Under the pieces are notes generated by a model. The model was not told the DNA's origin. It searched no databases and saw nothing but the letters and a program-made list of their open reading frames with translations. The position numbers and the translations under genes are program-made. From contig NZ_LWHQ01000009.1 of the NCBI RefSeq assembly GCF_001653715.1, forward strand, positions 62,001 to 126,000: a stretch of 64,000 bases of DNA, in the 5' to 3' direction. Of this stretch, positions 8,712 through 20,300 are shown in pieces. The first letter of the stretch is position 1. Every line of letters starts with the position of its first letter. This DNA is from Methylobacterium platani. Lineage in GTDB: Bacteria > Pseudomonadota > Alphaproteobacteria > Rhizobiales > Beijerinckiaceae.

Positions 8712-9176
8712 ATGCCGCGCCGCTTCACACCGTCGCTTCTCCGCCTCGCCGCGGCCGGCCTGATCGGTCTGTCGGCCGCGGGCTGCGTGATCGGCGAAGA
8801 GTTCCGGCACGGCTACATCATCGACGACGCCGCCGTCGCCCAGGTGCGCCCGGGCGCGAGCGCCGAGCAGGTGCTCCAGCTCCTCGGCACGCCGACCACG
8901 GTGTCCACCGTCGGCAACAAGTCCTGGTACTACATCAGCCAGAACACCCAGCGCACCGTGATGTTCCTGGGCGAACGCCCGCGGGACCAGCGCGTGCTCG
9001 CGGTCTACTTCAACGGCGGCTTCAAGGTCGAGCGCGTGGCGCTCTACGGCGAGCAGGACGGGAAGGTGTTCGACTTCATCTCGCGCACCACGCCGACCAG
9101 CGGCGGCGAGCAGGCCTTCCTCGGCCAGCTGATGCGCGGCCTGACCAAGTTCGAGCCGTTCCGCAACGCGCAGTGA
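8712..9176 (+). CDS. bamE: Outer membrane assembly lipoprotein, BamE/SmpA/OmlA family
   Basis: The 154-residue protein starts at ATG within a much longer artefactual frame. The signal peptide (PRRFTPSLLRLAAAG) ends in a lipobox LSAAGC at about residues 19-24. The mature part has the BamE pattern: a conserved tyrosine/isoleucine stretch (HGYIIDD), VRPGASAEQVLQLLGTPT, then KSWYYISQ. BamE is a non-essential lipoprotein of the beta-barrel assembly machine, facing the periplasm. Its position divergent from the CBP3-like gene is typical for this group. Confidence 0.92.
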   Translation: MPRRFTPSLLRLAAAGLIGLSAAGCVIGEEFRHGYIIDDAAVAQVRPGASAEQVLQLLGTPTTVSTVGNKSWYYISQNTQRTVMFLGERPRDQRVLAVYFNGGFKVERVALYGEQDGKVFDFISRTTPTSGGEQAFLGQLMRGLTKFEPFRNAQ

Positions 9177-9189
9177 CGCGACGCCGCCG

Positions 9190-9213
9190 CCCCCCTTCCG
9201 AACGGGAGGGGGG
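9190..9213. terminator. GC hairpin between convergent genes
   Basis: A 10-bp stem with one wobble pair and a GAAC tetraloop lies in the 48-bp gap between the convergent BamE-like and ABC exporter genes. It lacks a T-run on either strand, so it may be a weak bidirectional terminator or a 3'-end stabiliser. Confidence 0.45.
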
Positions 9214-9224
9214 ACCCGGCGCCG

Positions 9225-11084
<1,860 letters not shown>

Positions 11085-11207
11085 GCGGGCTTCCGACGGT
11101 GACGGGTGTCTCAGCTATGCGGCCGGGGGCGTCGGCCAACCGGGGGGCGATGCCGCAGGCCGCGGACCGGGCTATGACGGGCGCCCGAACCGATGCCATC
11201 CGGACCC

Positions 11208-11663
11208 ATGCTGCGCCTCGCCCTCTACCAGCCCGACATTCCCCAGAACACCGGCACCATGCTGCGCCTCGCCGCCTGCCTCGGCGTCGCCGTCGAGATC
11301 ATCGAGCCGGCGGGCTTCGACGTCTCGGACCGCCACCTGCGCCGCTCCGGCCTCGACTACCTCGACCATGTCGCGATCACCCGCCACCGCTCCTACGCCG
11401 CCTTCAACGCCTGGCGGCGGCAGGCCGGGATCCGGCTGGTGCTCGCCACGACCCGCGGCTCGGTGCCCTACACGGCGCACGCCTTCCAGGACGGCGACTG
11501 CCTGATGGTCGGGCGCGAATCGGCCGGGGTGCCCGAGGCGGTCCACGCCGATGCCGAGGCCCGGGTGGCGATCCCGATGCGCGCAGGCCTGCGCTCGCTC
11601 AACGTCGCGGTCGCGGCCGGGATGATGCTGGGGGAGGGCTTGAGGCAGATCGGCGCGATCTGA
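11208..11663 (+). CDS. trmL: tRNA (cytidine(34)-2'-O)-methyltransferase, TrmL
   Basis: A small SPOUT methyltransferase (151 residues from the ATG at MLRLALYQP; an ATG 15 bp upstream is also in frame). The N-terminal [20 protein letters not shown] and the C-terminal knot segments [12 protein letters not shown] and [17 protein letters not shown] are diagnostic. It 2'-O-methylates the wobble base of tRNA-Leu isoacceptors using S-adenosylmethionine. It is divergent from the ABC exporter and followed 40 bp later by hemF. Confidence 0.95.
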   Translation: MLRLALYQPDIPQNTGTMLRLAACLGVAVEIIEPAGFDVSDRHLRRSGLDYLDHVAITRHRSYAAFNAWRRQAGIRLVLATTRGSVPYTAHAFQDGDCLMVGRESAGVPEAVHADAEARVAIPMRAGLRSLNVAVAAGMMLGEGLRQIGAI

Positions 11664-11703
11664 GACCTTGGCCCGGCCCCGGCGCTGTGGGATGACACCA
11701 TCC

Positions 11704-12600
11704 ATGACCGACGCCGCTCCCGACATCGCCGCGCTCAAAGTCGAGGCGACCACCTGGTTCTCCACCCTGCGCGACCGCATCTGCGCCGCCCTCGAGCGGA
11801 TCGAGGCGGAGGCGGCGGGCCCGTTCGCCCCCGAGGCCGGCGGGCCGGGGCGGTTCGAGCGCACGCCCTGGGAGCGCCGGGACCATTCCGGGGCGCCTGG
11901 CGGCGGCGGCACCATGGCGATGCTGCGCGGCCGGGTGTTCGAGAAGTGCGGCGTCCACGTCTCGGCGGTGCACGGCGAGTTCGCCCCCGAGTTCCGCGGC
12001 CAGATTCCCGGCGCGGCCGAGGATCCGCGCTTCTTCGCGACGGGCATCTCGCTGATCGCCCATCCGTGGAACCCGCACGTGCCGACCGTGCACATGAACA
12101 CCCGCTTCGTGGTGACGACGAAGACGTGGTTCGGCGGCGGGGCCGACCTGACCCCGGTCCTCGACCGGCGCCGCACGCAGGGTGATCCGGATACGGTCGC
12201 GTTCCACGCCGCCTTCGAGGCGGCCTGCGCGAAGCACCCGGCCGCCGACTACGCCCGCTACAAGGCCTGGTGCGACGAGTACTTCCACTTGAAGCACCGC
12301 GACGAGCCGCGCGGCATCGGCGGCATCTTCTACGACTACCACTGGACCGGCGACCCCCAGGCCGACCTCGCCCTCACCCGCGAGGTCGGCGGGGCCTTCC
12401 TGGAGGTCTATCCCGCGATCGTCCGGCGCAACCTCGCCACCCCCTGGACCGAGGCCGACCGGCACGAGCAGCAGGTGCGCCGCGGCCGCTACGTCGAGTT
12501 CAACCTGCTCTACGACCGCGGCACGATCTTCGGCCTGAAGACCGGCGGCAACGTCGCGTCGATCCTCTCCTCGATGCCGCCGACGGTGCGCTGGCCGTAA
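11704..12600 (+). CDS. hemF: Oxygen-dependent coproporphyrinogen III oxidase
   Basis: The 298-residue protein uses the second of two close ATGs. It contains the HemF hallmarks [28 protein letters not shown] and DYHWTG, plus the C-terminal [20 protein letters not shown]. It decarboxylates coproporphyrinogen III to protoporphyrinogen IX with O2, in the cytoplasm. Its presence indicates aerobic haem synthesis. It lies in a same-strand run trmL-hemF-EamA-VWA with short gaps. Confidence 0.97.
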   Translation: MTDAAPDIAALKVEATTWFSTLRDRICAALERIEAEAAGPFAPEAGGPGRFERTPWERRDHSGAPGGGGTMAMLRGRVFEKCGVHVSAVHGEFAPEFRGQIPGAAEDPRFFATGISLIAHPWNPHVPTVHMNTRFVVTTKTWFGGGADLTPVLDRRRTQGDPDTVAFHAAFEAACAKHPAADYARYKAWCDEYFHLKHRDEPRGIGGIFYDYHWTGDPQADLALTREVGGAFLEVYPAIVRRNLATPWTEADRHEQQVRRGRYVEFNLLYDRGTIFGLKTGGNVASILSSMPPTVRWP

Positions 12601-12612
12601 AAAGACGCCCCG

Positions 12613-13509
12613 GTGAAACCCCTCCCCGACCTCGCCGCCGTCGTCCTGTGGATGGCCGGCGCCCTGCTGTCGTTCTCGGCCACCGCGATCGCGGTGCGCG
12701 AGGTGGCGCCGGCGCTCGGCCTGTTCGACATCCTGGCGACCCGGGCGGGGGCCGGGGTGGCGATCGTCGGGGCGGTCGCGCTCCTGCGCCGCCGGCCCCT
12801 CGCGCCGCGGCGCATGAGGCTGCATCTGGCGCGCAACCTCGTCCATTGGGGCGGCAATTACGCCTGGTCGTACGGGGTCACGCTCCTGCCGCTGGCGGTG
12901 GTCTTCGCCCTCGAATTCACCACGCCGGCCTGGGTCACGCTGCTCGCCGTGCTGATCCTGCGCGAGCGGCTGACGGCGAGCCGGGTCGCGGCGGTGGCCC
13001 TCGGCTTCCTCGGCGTGCTGGTGGTCTTGCGGCCGGGCGTCGCGGCGCTGCAGCCGGCGAGTCTGGTGGTGCTGCTCTCGGCGGTGATGTTCGCGCTCAC
13101 CGCGGTCGCCACCAAGGCGCTGACCCGGACCGAGAGCGTGCTCTCGATCCTGTTCTGGATGAACCTGATCCAGCTGCCGCTCAACCTCGCGGCCGGACGG
13201 ATCTTCCCCGCGGTGCCGGCCCACGCCTTCGAGGGGCGGCACGCCCTAGCGCTGGCGGTCCTGTGCATCGCCGGCCTGACCTCGCACTGGTGCCTGACCA
13301 GCGCCTACCGGCGCGGCGACGCCATCCTGGTCATGCCGCTCGACTTCCTGCGCATCCCGCTGATCGCGCTCCTCGGCTGGCGCCTCTACGGCGAGCCGCT
13401 CGATCCCTGGCTGTTCCTCGGCGCCGCGCTGATCGTCGGCGGCATCGTCTGGAACCTCGCCGCGGAGGCGCGGCGTCAGGCCCCGGACGCGGTCCCGAAG
13501 GGGGCTTGA
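12613..13509 (+). CDS. EamA/DMT family transporter
   Basis: A GTG start 12 bp after hemF gives 298 residues with about ten hydrophobic helices in two EamA halves. Paired features such as EFTTPAWVTLLAVLILRERL (end of half 1) and MPLDFLRIPLIALLGW (half 2) are typical of the drug/metabolite transporter superfamily. It is an inner-membrane exporter or importer of unknown substrate. Distance to hemF suggests co-transcription but not necessarily a shared pathway. Confidence 0.88.
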   Translation: MKPLPDLAAVVLWMAGALLSFSATAIAVREVAPALGLFDILATRAGAGVAIVGAVALLRRRPLAPRRMRLHLARNLVHWGGNYAWSYGVTLLPLAVVFALEFTTPAWVTLLAVLILRERLTASRVAAVALGFLGVLVVLRPGVAALQPASLVVLLSAVMFALTAVATKALTRTESVLSILFWMNLIQLPLNLAAGRIFPAVPAHAFEGRHALALAVLCIAGLTSHWCLTSAYRRGDAILVMPLDFLRIPLIALLGWRLYGEPLDPWLFLGAALIVGGIVWNLAAEARRQAPDAVPKGA

Positions 13510-13542
13510 CCCGGAGGCGGCCGTCGCGCGTTGATCGGCGCC

Positions 13543-14718
13543 ATGCTGCTGTCCTTCTTCACCGAGCTTCGCGCCGCCAAGGTCCCGGTCTCGCTGCGCG
13601 AGTACCTGACCCTGCTCGAGGCCCTCGACCGCGACCTCGCCGACCAGCGGGTGGAGGATTTCTACTACCTCGCCCGCACCGCCCTGGTGAAGGACGAGCG
13701 CAACCTCGACAAGTTCGACCGGGTGTTCGGCCGCGTCTTCAAGGGTGCGGTCACGGTCGGCGAGGCGGTGGAGGCACAGGCCATTCCCGAGGAGTGGCTG
13801 CGCAAGCTCGCGGAGAAGTACCTCACCGAGGAGGAGCGCGCGCAGCTCCAGGCGCTCGGCTGGGACAAGCTGTTCGAGACCCTGAAGCAGCGGCTGGCCG
13901 AGCAGAAGGGGCGCCACCAGGGCGGCTCGAAATGGATCGGGACCGGCGGCACCTCGCCCTTCGGCGCCTACGGCTATAATCCGGAGGGCATCCGCATCGG
14001 CCAGGACGGCAACCGCAACTTCCGGGCGGTGAAGGTCTGGGACCAGCGCACCTTCAAGGACCTCGACGATTCGGCGGAGCTCGGCTCGCGCACCATCCGG
14101 CTGGCGCTGCGGCGCCTGCGCCGCTTCGCCCGCACCGGCGCGGCGGAGGAACTCGACCTCGACGGCACGATCCGCGAGACCGCCCGCCACGGCATGCTCG
14201 ACCTGCGCCTGCGGCCGGAGCGCCGCAACGCCGTCAAGGTGCTGCTGTTCCTCGATGTCGGCGGCTCGATGGACTGGCACGTCGAGCTCGCCGAGCAGCT
14301 GTTCTCCGCCGCGCGTTCGGAGTTCAAGCATTTCGAGCATTTCTACTTCCACAACTGCCTCTACGAGACGGTCTGGAAGGAGAATCGCCGGCGCCACACC
14401 GAAGGGACCCCGCTCCTCGACGTGATCCGCACCTACCCGTCCGATTACCGGGTGGTGTTCGTCGGCGACGCCGCGATGTCGCCCTACGAGATCGCGATGG
14501 CGGGCGGCTCGGTCGAGCACTGGAACGAGGAGGCCGGCCAGGTCTGGCTCAGCCGGGTGCTCGCCCATTTCCCGAAGGTGGCCTGGCTCAACCCGGTGCC
14601 GCAGGCGCAGTGGGGCTACACGCAATCGAACGCGATGATCCGGCAGATCTTCTCCGACCGGATGTACCCGCTGACCCTCGACGGGATCGACCAGGCGACG
14701 CGGGCGCTGTTGCGCTGA
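13543..14718 (+). CDS. VWA domain protein, CoxE-like
   Basis: The 391-residue protein starts at ATG (MLLSFFTELRAAKVPVS), a typical CoxE-like N-terminus. The C-terminal VWA domain has a MIDAS-like DVGGSMDWH (DxGxS) at about residues 232-240, and VVFVGDAAMSPYEI near 305-318. Proteins of this type usually pair with a MoxR AAA+ ATPase and help mature metalloenzymes; no moxR is next door, so the partner must be elsewhere. It ends 4 bp from the convergent MCP-like gene. Confidence 0.85.
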   Translation: MLLSFFTELRAAKVPVSLREYLTLLEALDRDLADQRVEDFYYLARTALVKDERNLDKFDRVFGRVFKGAVTVGEAVEAQAIPEEWLRKLAEKYLTEEERAQLQALGWDKLFETLKQRLAEQKGRHQGGSKWIGTGGTSPFGAYGYNPEGIRIGQDGNRNFRAVKVWDQRTFKDLDDSAELGSRTIRLALRRLRRFARTGAAEELDLDGTIRETARHGMLDLRLRPERRNAVKVLLFLDVGGSMDWHVELAEQLFSAARSEFKHFEHFYFHNCLYETVWKENRRRHTEGTPLLDVIRTYPSDYRVVFVGDAAMSPYEIAMAGGSVEHWNEEAGQVWLSRVLAHFPKVAWLNPVPQAQWGYTQSNAMIRQIFSDRMYPLTLDGIDQATRALLR

Positions 14719-14722
14719 GGGC

Positions 14723-15883
14723 TCAGCCGGCGCCGGCCCTGCCCGACCCGTCCTTGCCCAACCCATCCCGGCCCAACCCATCCCGGCCCGCGGCCTGCAC
14801 GATCACCCCGTACCAGCCGAGGCCCCGGTAGGTCTCGTAGCCCGGGGTGCGGTGGTAGGCGACGAGGCCTCCGGCGTCCCGCAGCGGCGCGACGCCGCTC
14901 GCCGCCTCGCCGAGGTCGAACCGCAGCCGCTCGCCGAGGAGGCCGACGCCGTCGCTCGCGGCGATCACCCGCTGCCCGGCATCGACGAGCAGCACCCGCG
15001 TGCGGGCGCGGTCCTCGGGGGCGACCCGCACGCCCTGGACGATCGCCCGCGCCTGCGGCTCCCAGTCGAAATGGATCGCCAGGACGCCGAGGGGCCGGCC
15101 GGACGCCTCCCCGCCCTCCCGCACGCCGGCGCAGTACGTCGCCACCTGGGCGTCGCCGAGGCGAGGCTCCGCCCGGATGTCGGCGGCGGTGTACGCATCG
15201 CCCGAGGCGAGCTTCGCGGCCTGCCGGAACCAGGGCTCCTGCGCCACGCTCCGCCCGCGCAGGCCGGGGAAGCGGTCGGGCCGGCCGGTGGCGAGGATGC
15301 GGCCGTCGAGGTCGCACAGCCAGAGATCGAGATAGACCGTGTAGGCCGACAGGATGACGCCGAGCCGCTTCTCGGCGAACGCCGTGGCGGCAGGGGCCGG
15401 GTCGGCGGCGCAGGCCACGACCGCCGCGTCGGTCGCCCACCAGCGCACGTCGCAGGTCCGCTCGTAGAGGTTGCGGTCGATCAGCTCCACCGCGTTGAGG
15501 GCGAGGTCGACCAGGCGCTCGCCCTGCGCCCGGGTCACCAGCCGGGCGACCTGCTCCTGCAGCCCGACGATGCGCCCGTCGACGTCGGCCTCCAGCTCGC
15601 GGGCGAGACCGGCGATCGCCTCGCCGACGGCACCGACCTCGTTGGCTACCACCGTGAAGCCGCGGCCGTGCTCGCCGACCCGGCTGCTCTCGATGCGGGC
15701 GTTGAGGGCCAGCATCTTCACCTGGCTGGTGATCCGGCGGATGCGCTGCGTCTTGTCGTGGGCCGCCTGGCGCAGGGTCGTCGCCGCCACGGCGATGTCC
15801 GAGAGGGCACACCCGTCGCCTGCGCGATCGGCGCCTATCGTTCGGGCATGGTGGGTCACGGTGTTTCTCCCGGGTCCGGTCAT
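14723..15883 (-). CDS. Cytoplasmic chemoreceptor-like protein with C-terminal Cache domain
   Basis: The 386-residue protein has a methyl-accepting signalling fragment near the N-terminus (about residues 45-95: LALNARIESSR, GRGFTVVANEVG) followed by a Cache-like sensor (about 150-350: DLDGRILATGRPDRFPG, GVLAIHFDWEP). No transmembrane helix, signal peptide or HAMP domain is visible, and the usual order (sensor first) is reversed. It probably joins a cytoplasmic chemosensory array or modulates another receptor; the ligand is unknown. The C-terminus ends in a glycine/aspartate repeat encoded by 15-bp units. Confidence 0.82.
   Translation of the reverse strand: MTGPGRNTVTHHARTIGADRAGDGCALSDIAVAATTLRQAAHDKTQRIRRITSQVKMLALNARIESSRVGEHGRGFTVVANEVGAVGEAIAGLARELEADVDGRIVGLQEQVARLVTRAQGERLVDLALNAVELIDRNLYERTCDVRWWATDAAVVACAADPAPAATAFAEKRLGVILSAYTVYLDLWLCDLDGRILATGRPDRFPGLRGRSVAQEPWFRQAAKLASGDAYTAADIRAEPRLGDAQVATYCAGVREGGEASGRPLGVLAIHFDWEPQARAIVQGVRVAPEDRARTRVLLVDAGQRVIAASDGVGLLGERLRFDLGEAASGVAPLRDAGGLVAYHRTPGYETYRGLGWYGVIVQAAGRDGLGRDGLGKDGSGRAGAG
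14741..14786 (-). repeat. 15-bp in-frame tandem repeat at MCP C-terminus
   Basis: Two identical 15-bp units (14757-14771 and 14772-14786) and one diverged unit upstream encode the pentapeptide GLGRD/GLGKD at the end of the chemoreceptor-like protein. It lies only tens of bases from the convergent VWA gene. Confidence 0.8.
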
Positions 15884-15982
15884 GCCCGGACACGGCCCGA
15901 TTATTCGGGACGGCGTCTTAAGGAATCGCGTCGTTGGACGGCCTAGACCATGCGGCCGTCGACTTGCCTGTTCGGTCTCGGC

Positions 15983-16023
15983 GTATGTCAGGTCTTGCCC
16001 GGCATATGTCAGATCTTGCCGGC
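15983..16023. repeat. Direct repeat upstream of the MCP-like gene
   Basis: Two imperfect 20-bp copies (tatgtcaggtcttgcccggc and a near copy) are spaced 21 bp apart, two helical turns, about 100-140 bp upstream of the MCP-like start at 15883. The spacing places them on one DNA face, which suits a dimeric activator or repressor. The protein is unknown. Confidence 0.45.
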
Positions 16024-16151
16024 GGAACGGGGAGGGAGCTCGTCATCGACTGTACGGCAAGTGAGGGCACCGCGTTCCCTACGGCACCTGCCCGGGCCGC
16101 CCGGCGACCGGGCCGTCCGGACCTCGGTCCCCGCCCGTCGGTCCCTGCGCC

Positions 16152-16472
16152 TCAGCCCTGGCGGGCCGGGGTGGTCACGGTGAGGCCGTCGAGCTCCGGC
16201 TTCAGCCGGATCTGGCACGACAGGCGCGAGGTCGGCCGCACGTCGGAGGCGAAATCGAGCATGTCCTGCTCCATCGGCTCGGCCGGGCCGACGGCCTCCG
16301 CCCAGTCCTCGCCGACATAGACGTGGCAGGTCGCGCAGGCGCAGGCGCCGCCGCATTCCGCGTCGATGCCCGGCACGTTGTTGCGGATCGCGGTCTCCAT
16401 CACGGTCGAGCCGACCTCGCCCTTGACGGTGCGGGGCGTGCCGGCGGCATCGACGTAAGTGATCTGGACCAT
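16152..16472 (-). CDS. 2Fe-2S ferredoxin, adrenodoxin type
   Basis: The 106-residue protein has the [2Fe-2S] ligand pattern C-x5-C-x2-C in AECGGACACATC and the fourth Cys in SRLSCQIRL. The ATG start (MVQITYVDAAG) fits the family length. Such ferredoxins deliver electrons to Fe-S assembly (Isc-type Fdx) or to cytochrome P450s; no isc or P450 gene adjoins, so the partner cannot be stated. It stands alone between the MCP-like and Hpt genes on the minus strand. Confidence 0.94.
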   Translation of the reverse strand: MVQITYVDAAGTPRTVKGEVGSTVMETAIRNNVPGIDAECGGACACATCHVYVGEDWAEAVGPAEPMEQDMLDFASDVRPTSRLSCQIRLKPELDGLTVTTPARQG

Positions 16473-16601
16473 CTGGGACTCCGGAAGCCTCGAGCGCGGC
16501 CGCGGATCGGACGAGGACGCGGCGCGGTCTGATTGGCGGCTGCCGCCCCGGAATGCAAGCGCGCCGTGCGTCGCGCGGCACTCCCGCCTCCCCTGGCCGC
16601 T

Positions 16602-16934
16602 TCACAGGAGGGCAAGGGTCTCACGCGCCGCCAGCGCCAGCGCCGCCTCCAGCGCGGGCAGGGAAGCGGCGTCGCCCGCCCGCAGGGCGGTCTCGATCCG
16701 GTCGGCGAGGGCCGCGACGCGCAGGGCGCCGACGCCGAGGGCCGAGCCCTTGAGCGTGTGGGCGAGGTCGGCCCGGGCCGCGCCGTCGAGGCCCGGATCG
16801 GCGATCCCCGGCACCAGCCGGTCGCACTGGCCTGCGAACAGCGCCAGCACCTCGCGGGCCAGTTCGTCGTCGCCGAAGGTCTGCTGCGCCAAGTGGGCGC
16901 GATCGAGGTGGGCACGATCGAGGAGCGTTTCCAT
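16602..16934 (-). CDS. Hpt phosphotransfer domain protein
   Basis: A stand-alone 110-residue histidine phosphotransfer domain starting METLLDRAHL. The phospho-accepting histidine is in DLAHTLKGSALGVGA (about residue 57), followed by the helix LADRIETAL. It would relay phosphate between a hybrid kinase and a response regulator in the cytoplasm. The N-terminal DRAHLDRAHL is a 15-bp duplication. It is divergent from the giant GPR-like gene; the long antisense frame that continues through that gene is not real. A link to polarity signalling is only suggested by position. Confidence 0.88.
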   Translation of the reverse strand: METLLDRAHLDRAHLAQQTFGDDELAREVLALFAGQCDRLVPGIADPGLDGAARADLAHTLKGSALGVGALRVAALADRIETALRAGDAASLPALEAALALAARETLALL

Positions 16935-17372
16935 CGCGGCGTCTCCGGAAATGGGCGGGGAGCGGGGGGCGAAGTCCGCCAGATCCCCCAGGCACGGCGG
17001 CGACGCAAGGCGCCGGGGGGCACGGTCGCGGGCCGGAACGGTTCCGGCGCGGGCGGTGGATCCCTGTCCACAGCCCGATGCCGCGTGTCCCGGCCGTGGG
17101 TCCGGGCGGCCAAAACCGAGATTCCGCCGCGGGATAGCGGTGGTGCGGGCCCGCCGCCGGACACATGGTAACCATTCTCTTAAGCTTTTTGGGAGGGTTC
17201 GCGGCGTTCGGGTATCCGGCTGGTACTCCTTGCGTCTAAGGTTCCCGTGGTAAACCGCTGAGGATCGCGTCGGCTGGCGGCACGGCGCGCTCTTTTCGGG
17301 ATCTCGGGGATGATGCGGCGCGGCGGCCCTCACGGGCCGCCCGGCGGCGTTCACGGCGTAACGGGGCGTTCG
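16935..17372. other. Divergent intergenic region, Hpt / GPR-like
   Basis: This 438-bp region holds the promoters of two divergent genes. Around 17166-17190 is an AT-richer patch (tggtaaccattctcttaagc) with TAACCAT and TTAAG motifs that resemble CtrA half-sites but at a non-consensus 8-bp spacing. No coding sequence is convincing. Confidence 0.5.
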
Positions 17373-20300
17373 ATGGCGACGGAAAAGAAGCTCAAGGATC
17401 CGGCGGAAGCGGCGCTGTCGGCGATTGAGCAGGCGCTGAACCTCGACCATCCGGTCGCGGGAGAGACGTCCCGGTCGCCCGATGCCCCGACGCCCGACGC
17501 CCTCGACGGCAGCCGCGTCGAACCGCGCCTGCCCGACGTGCACGATTCCGACCCGCTCGCGGGCGCGACCCGCGAGCCCGGCTTCGACGGCAGCGCCCTG
17601 CCCGGCCCCCGCGACGCCCGCCGCGAGGGAGGCCTGCTGCCGCCCGACCGCTCCCTCGTCGCCAACGACGACCGCCGCAGCGTCGGCGCCCTGCAGCAGA
17701 CCCTGCGGGTCGAGCCGTCGCGCGGGCCCTACGCGCTGGCGGCGCTCGCCGCCTTCGTCTGGCTCGCGGGCTTCGCCGGCCTGGCCTGGAGCCAGTCCGG
17801 CGGCGACCTGCGCGGCTTCGCCGCCGGGATGACCGGGCTGCAGGGTGCCGTCGGCGCGGCGGCGGTGCTCGCCCCCGTGATGCTGTTCTTCATCGCCGCG
17901 ATGCTGGCGGTGCGCGCCCAGGAGATGCGCCTCGTCGCCCGCGCCGTCGGCGAGGTGGCGATCCGGCTCGCCGAGCCCGAGGGCTTCTCCACCGACGCCG
18001 TTCTCACCATGTCGCAGGCGGTCCGCCGCGAGGTCGCGGCGGTCGGCGACGGCGTCGAGCGGGCGCTCGCCCGCGCCGGCGAGCTCGAGACCCTGGTCCG
18101 CGGCGAGATCTCGACCCTGGAGCGCGCCTATTCGGACAACGAGATCCGCATCCGTACCCTCGTCGACGAGCTGGTGGCGCAGCGCGAGTCGATCGTCGCC
18201 AACGCCGAGCGGGTGCGCGGCGCGATCCAGGGCTCGCACCAGAACCTGACCCAGGAACTCGACACCGCGGCCGAGCGGATCGTCACGGCGGTCGACGGGG
18301 CCGGCGAGCGGGTGACCCTCGCGCTCGGCGCCCGGGGCGACGCGATCACGGCGGCGATCGGCGACCGCGGCGAGGCGGTCACCGCGGCGCTCGCCGCCAC
18401 CGGCGACCGGGTGGTCGAGGCGGTGGCCGGCCGCGGCGACGACCTTGTGCAGCGCCTCGTCGCGACGAGCGAGGGCGTGAAGACCGATCTCGGCAGCGTC
18501 GGCGACACCCTGAGCCGGGCGCTCGAGAGCCGCGCGGTCGAGGTGACGGAGGCGTTCGAGCGCACCGGCGGCCTCCTCACCCGGACGCTCGCCGAGAATG
18601 CCGGCGAGGTCGCCCGCACGCTCGCCGAGACCGGTGCCGGGGTCATCGAGGCCCTCAACCGCGAGGGTGCCCAGGTCCGCGAGACCTTCGAGCGCTCGGC
18701 GCAGGGGCTGGAGGAGCGCTTCCTTACCCGCGGCACCGACCTGACCGAGCGCTTCGCGGAGACCGGCACCGGCATCACCGAGCGCTTCGCCGCCTCCGGC
18801 AGCGCCATCGCGGCCCATATCGCCGATCGCGGCGTCGCGCTGCGCGAGGAGATCGAGCAGGCCGGCACCGGCGTCGTCGCGGCCATCGAGGCCCGGGCGG
18901 CGGAGGCCGAGGCCGGCCTGTCCCGCGCCAGCGACGGCGTCATCACGGCCTTCGGCGAGAAGGCCTCGCAGGTGCGCGACGACCTCTCGACGCTGGTCGA
19001 GGATGCCGCCCAGGCGCTCGGCGTCCGCGGCGCCGACCTCACCGCCCGCCTCGAGGAGACGATCGGGCGCGTCGAGGAGGTCCTGGTCGGCCATGGCGGC
19101 AGCCTCGAGCGCAGCCTGGACCAGACCGGCGAGCGGGTCGCGGCGCTCGTCGCCACCCGGACCGGCGACGCCGAGGGCCGGATCGGCCAGGCCCTCGACG
19201 GGCTGGCGGCCGCCTTCGCGGCGAGGAGCGTCGACCTGATCGACGGCCTCGACCAGCGCACCCGGGACACCCAGGCCGCCCTCGCGGTGGCGGCCGAGGC
19301 CCTCCAGGGCAGCTTCGAGGCCCGCACCGCCGGCGCCGGCGATGCGCTCCGCCGCACCGCGGACGAGATCGCCGCCGATCTCGACGTCCGCGCCGCCGCG
19401 CTCGCCGCGCATTTCCGCACCGCCGCCGAGGCCGCCACCGGCCAGGTCGGCGAGAACGCCGAGGCGGCCGCCCTCGCCTTCTCCCGCGCCGCCGACGAGG
19501 CCGGCCGCACCGTCGCCGCCCGCGCCCAGTCCCTGGACGAGTCCCTGCGCGGGACCGTCGAGGGTCTGGCGGAGCGGGCCGAGTCGGTCGCCGCCGCGAT
19601 CGCCCGCGCCGCCGAGCAGGCGACGGGCCACTTCGACGACCGTACGCTCGCGGCGGCCTCGGCCTTCGCGCAGGCGGCGGAAGAGGCCGGGCGCCTCGTC
19701 GCGGCGCGCACCGAGACCACCGACGCGACCTTGCGCGGCGCGGTCGAGCACCTGACGCGCCAGGCCGAGGACGTCTCGGCGGCGCTTACGCTCGCCGCCG
19801 AGAGCGCCACCGGCGCCCTCGATACCCGCAGCACCGCCGCGACCGCCGCCTTCGTGGCCGCGGCCCAGGAGGCCGGCCGCCTGATCGGCGAGCGCACCGA
19901 GACCGCCGACGCCTCGCTGCGCACCGCGCTCGCCGGCCTCGCCGAACGGGCCGAGGCCGCCGCCGCCGCTCTCACCGCCTCGGCCGACACGGTCGGCGAC
20001 GCGCTGCAGGGCCGTTCGACGGAAGCCGCCGAGATCATGCGCCGCGCCGCCGAGCAGGCGACGGGCGCGCTCGGCACCCGCACGGTCGAGGTGGCGCACA
20101 TCTTCCGGCGCACGCTGGAGACCACCGGGGCCGAGCTCGACGCCCGCAGCCAGGCTGCGGCCGAGCTGTTCCGTCAGGCCACCACCGCGACGACCGGCGA
20201 GCTGGGTGCCCGGGCCGATGAGGCCGCCGCGGTGCTGCGCCGGGCCGCCGAGACGGCGACGGGCGCGGTCGGCGCCCGCACGGCCGAGAGCGTCGAGGCG

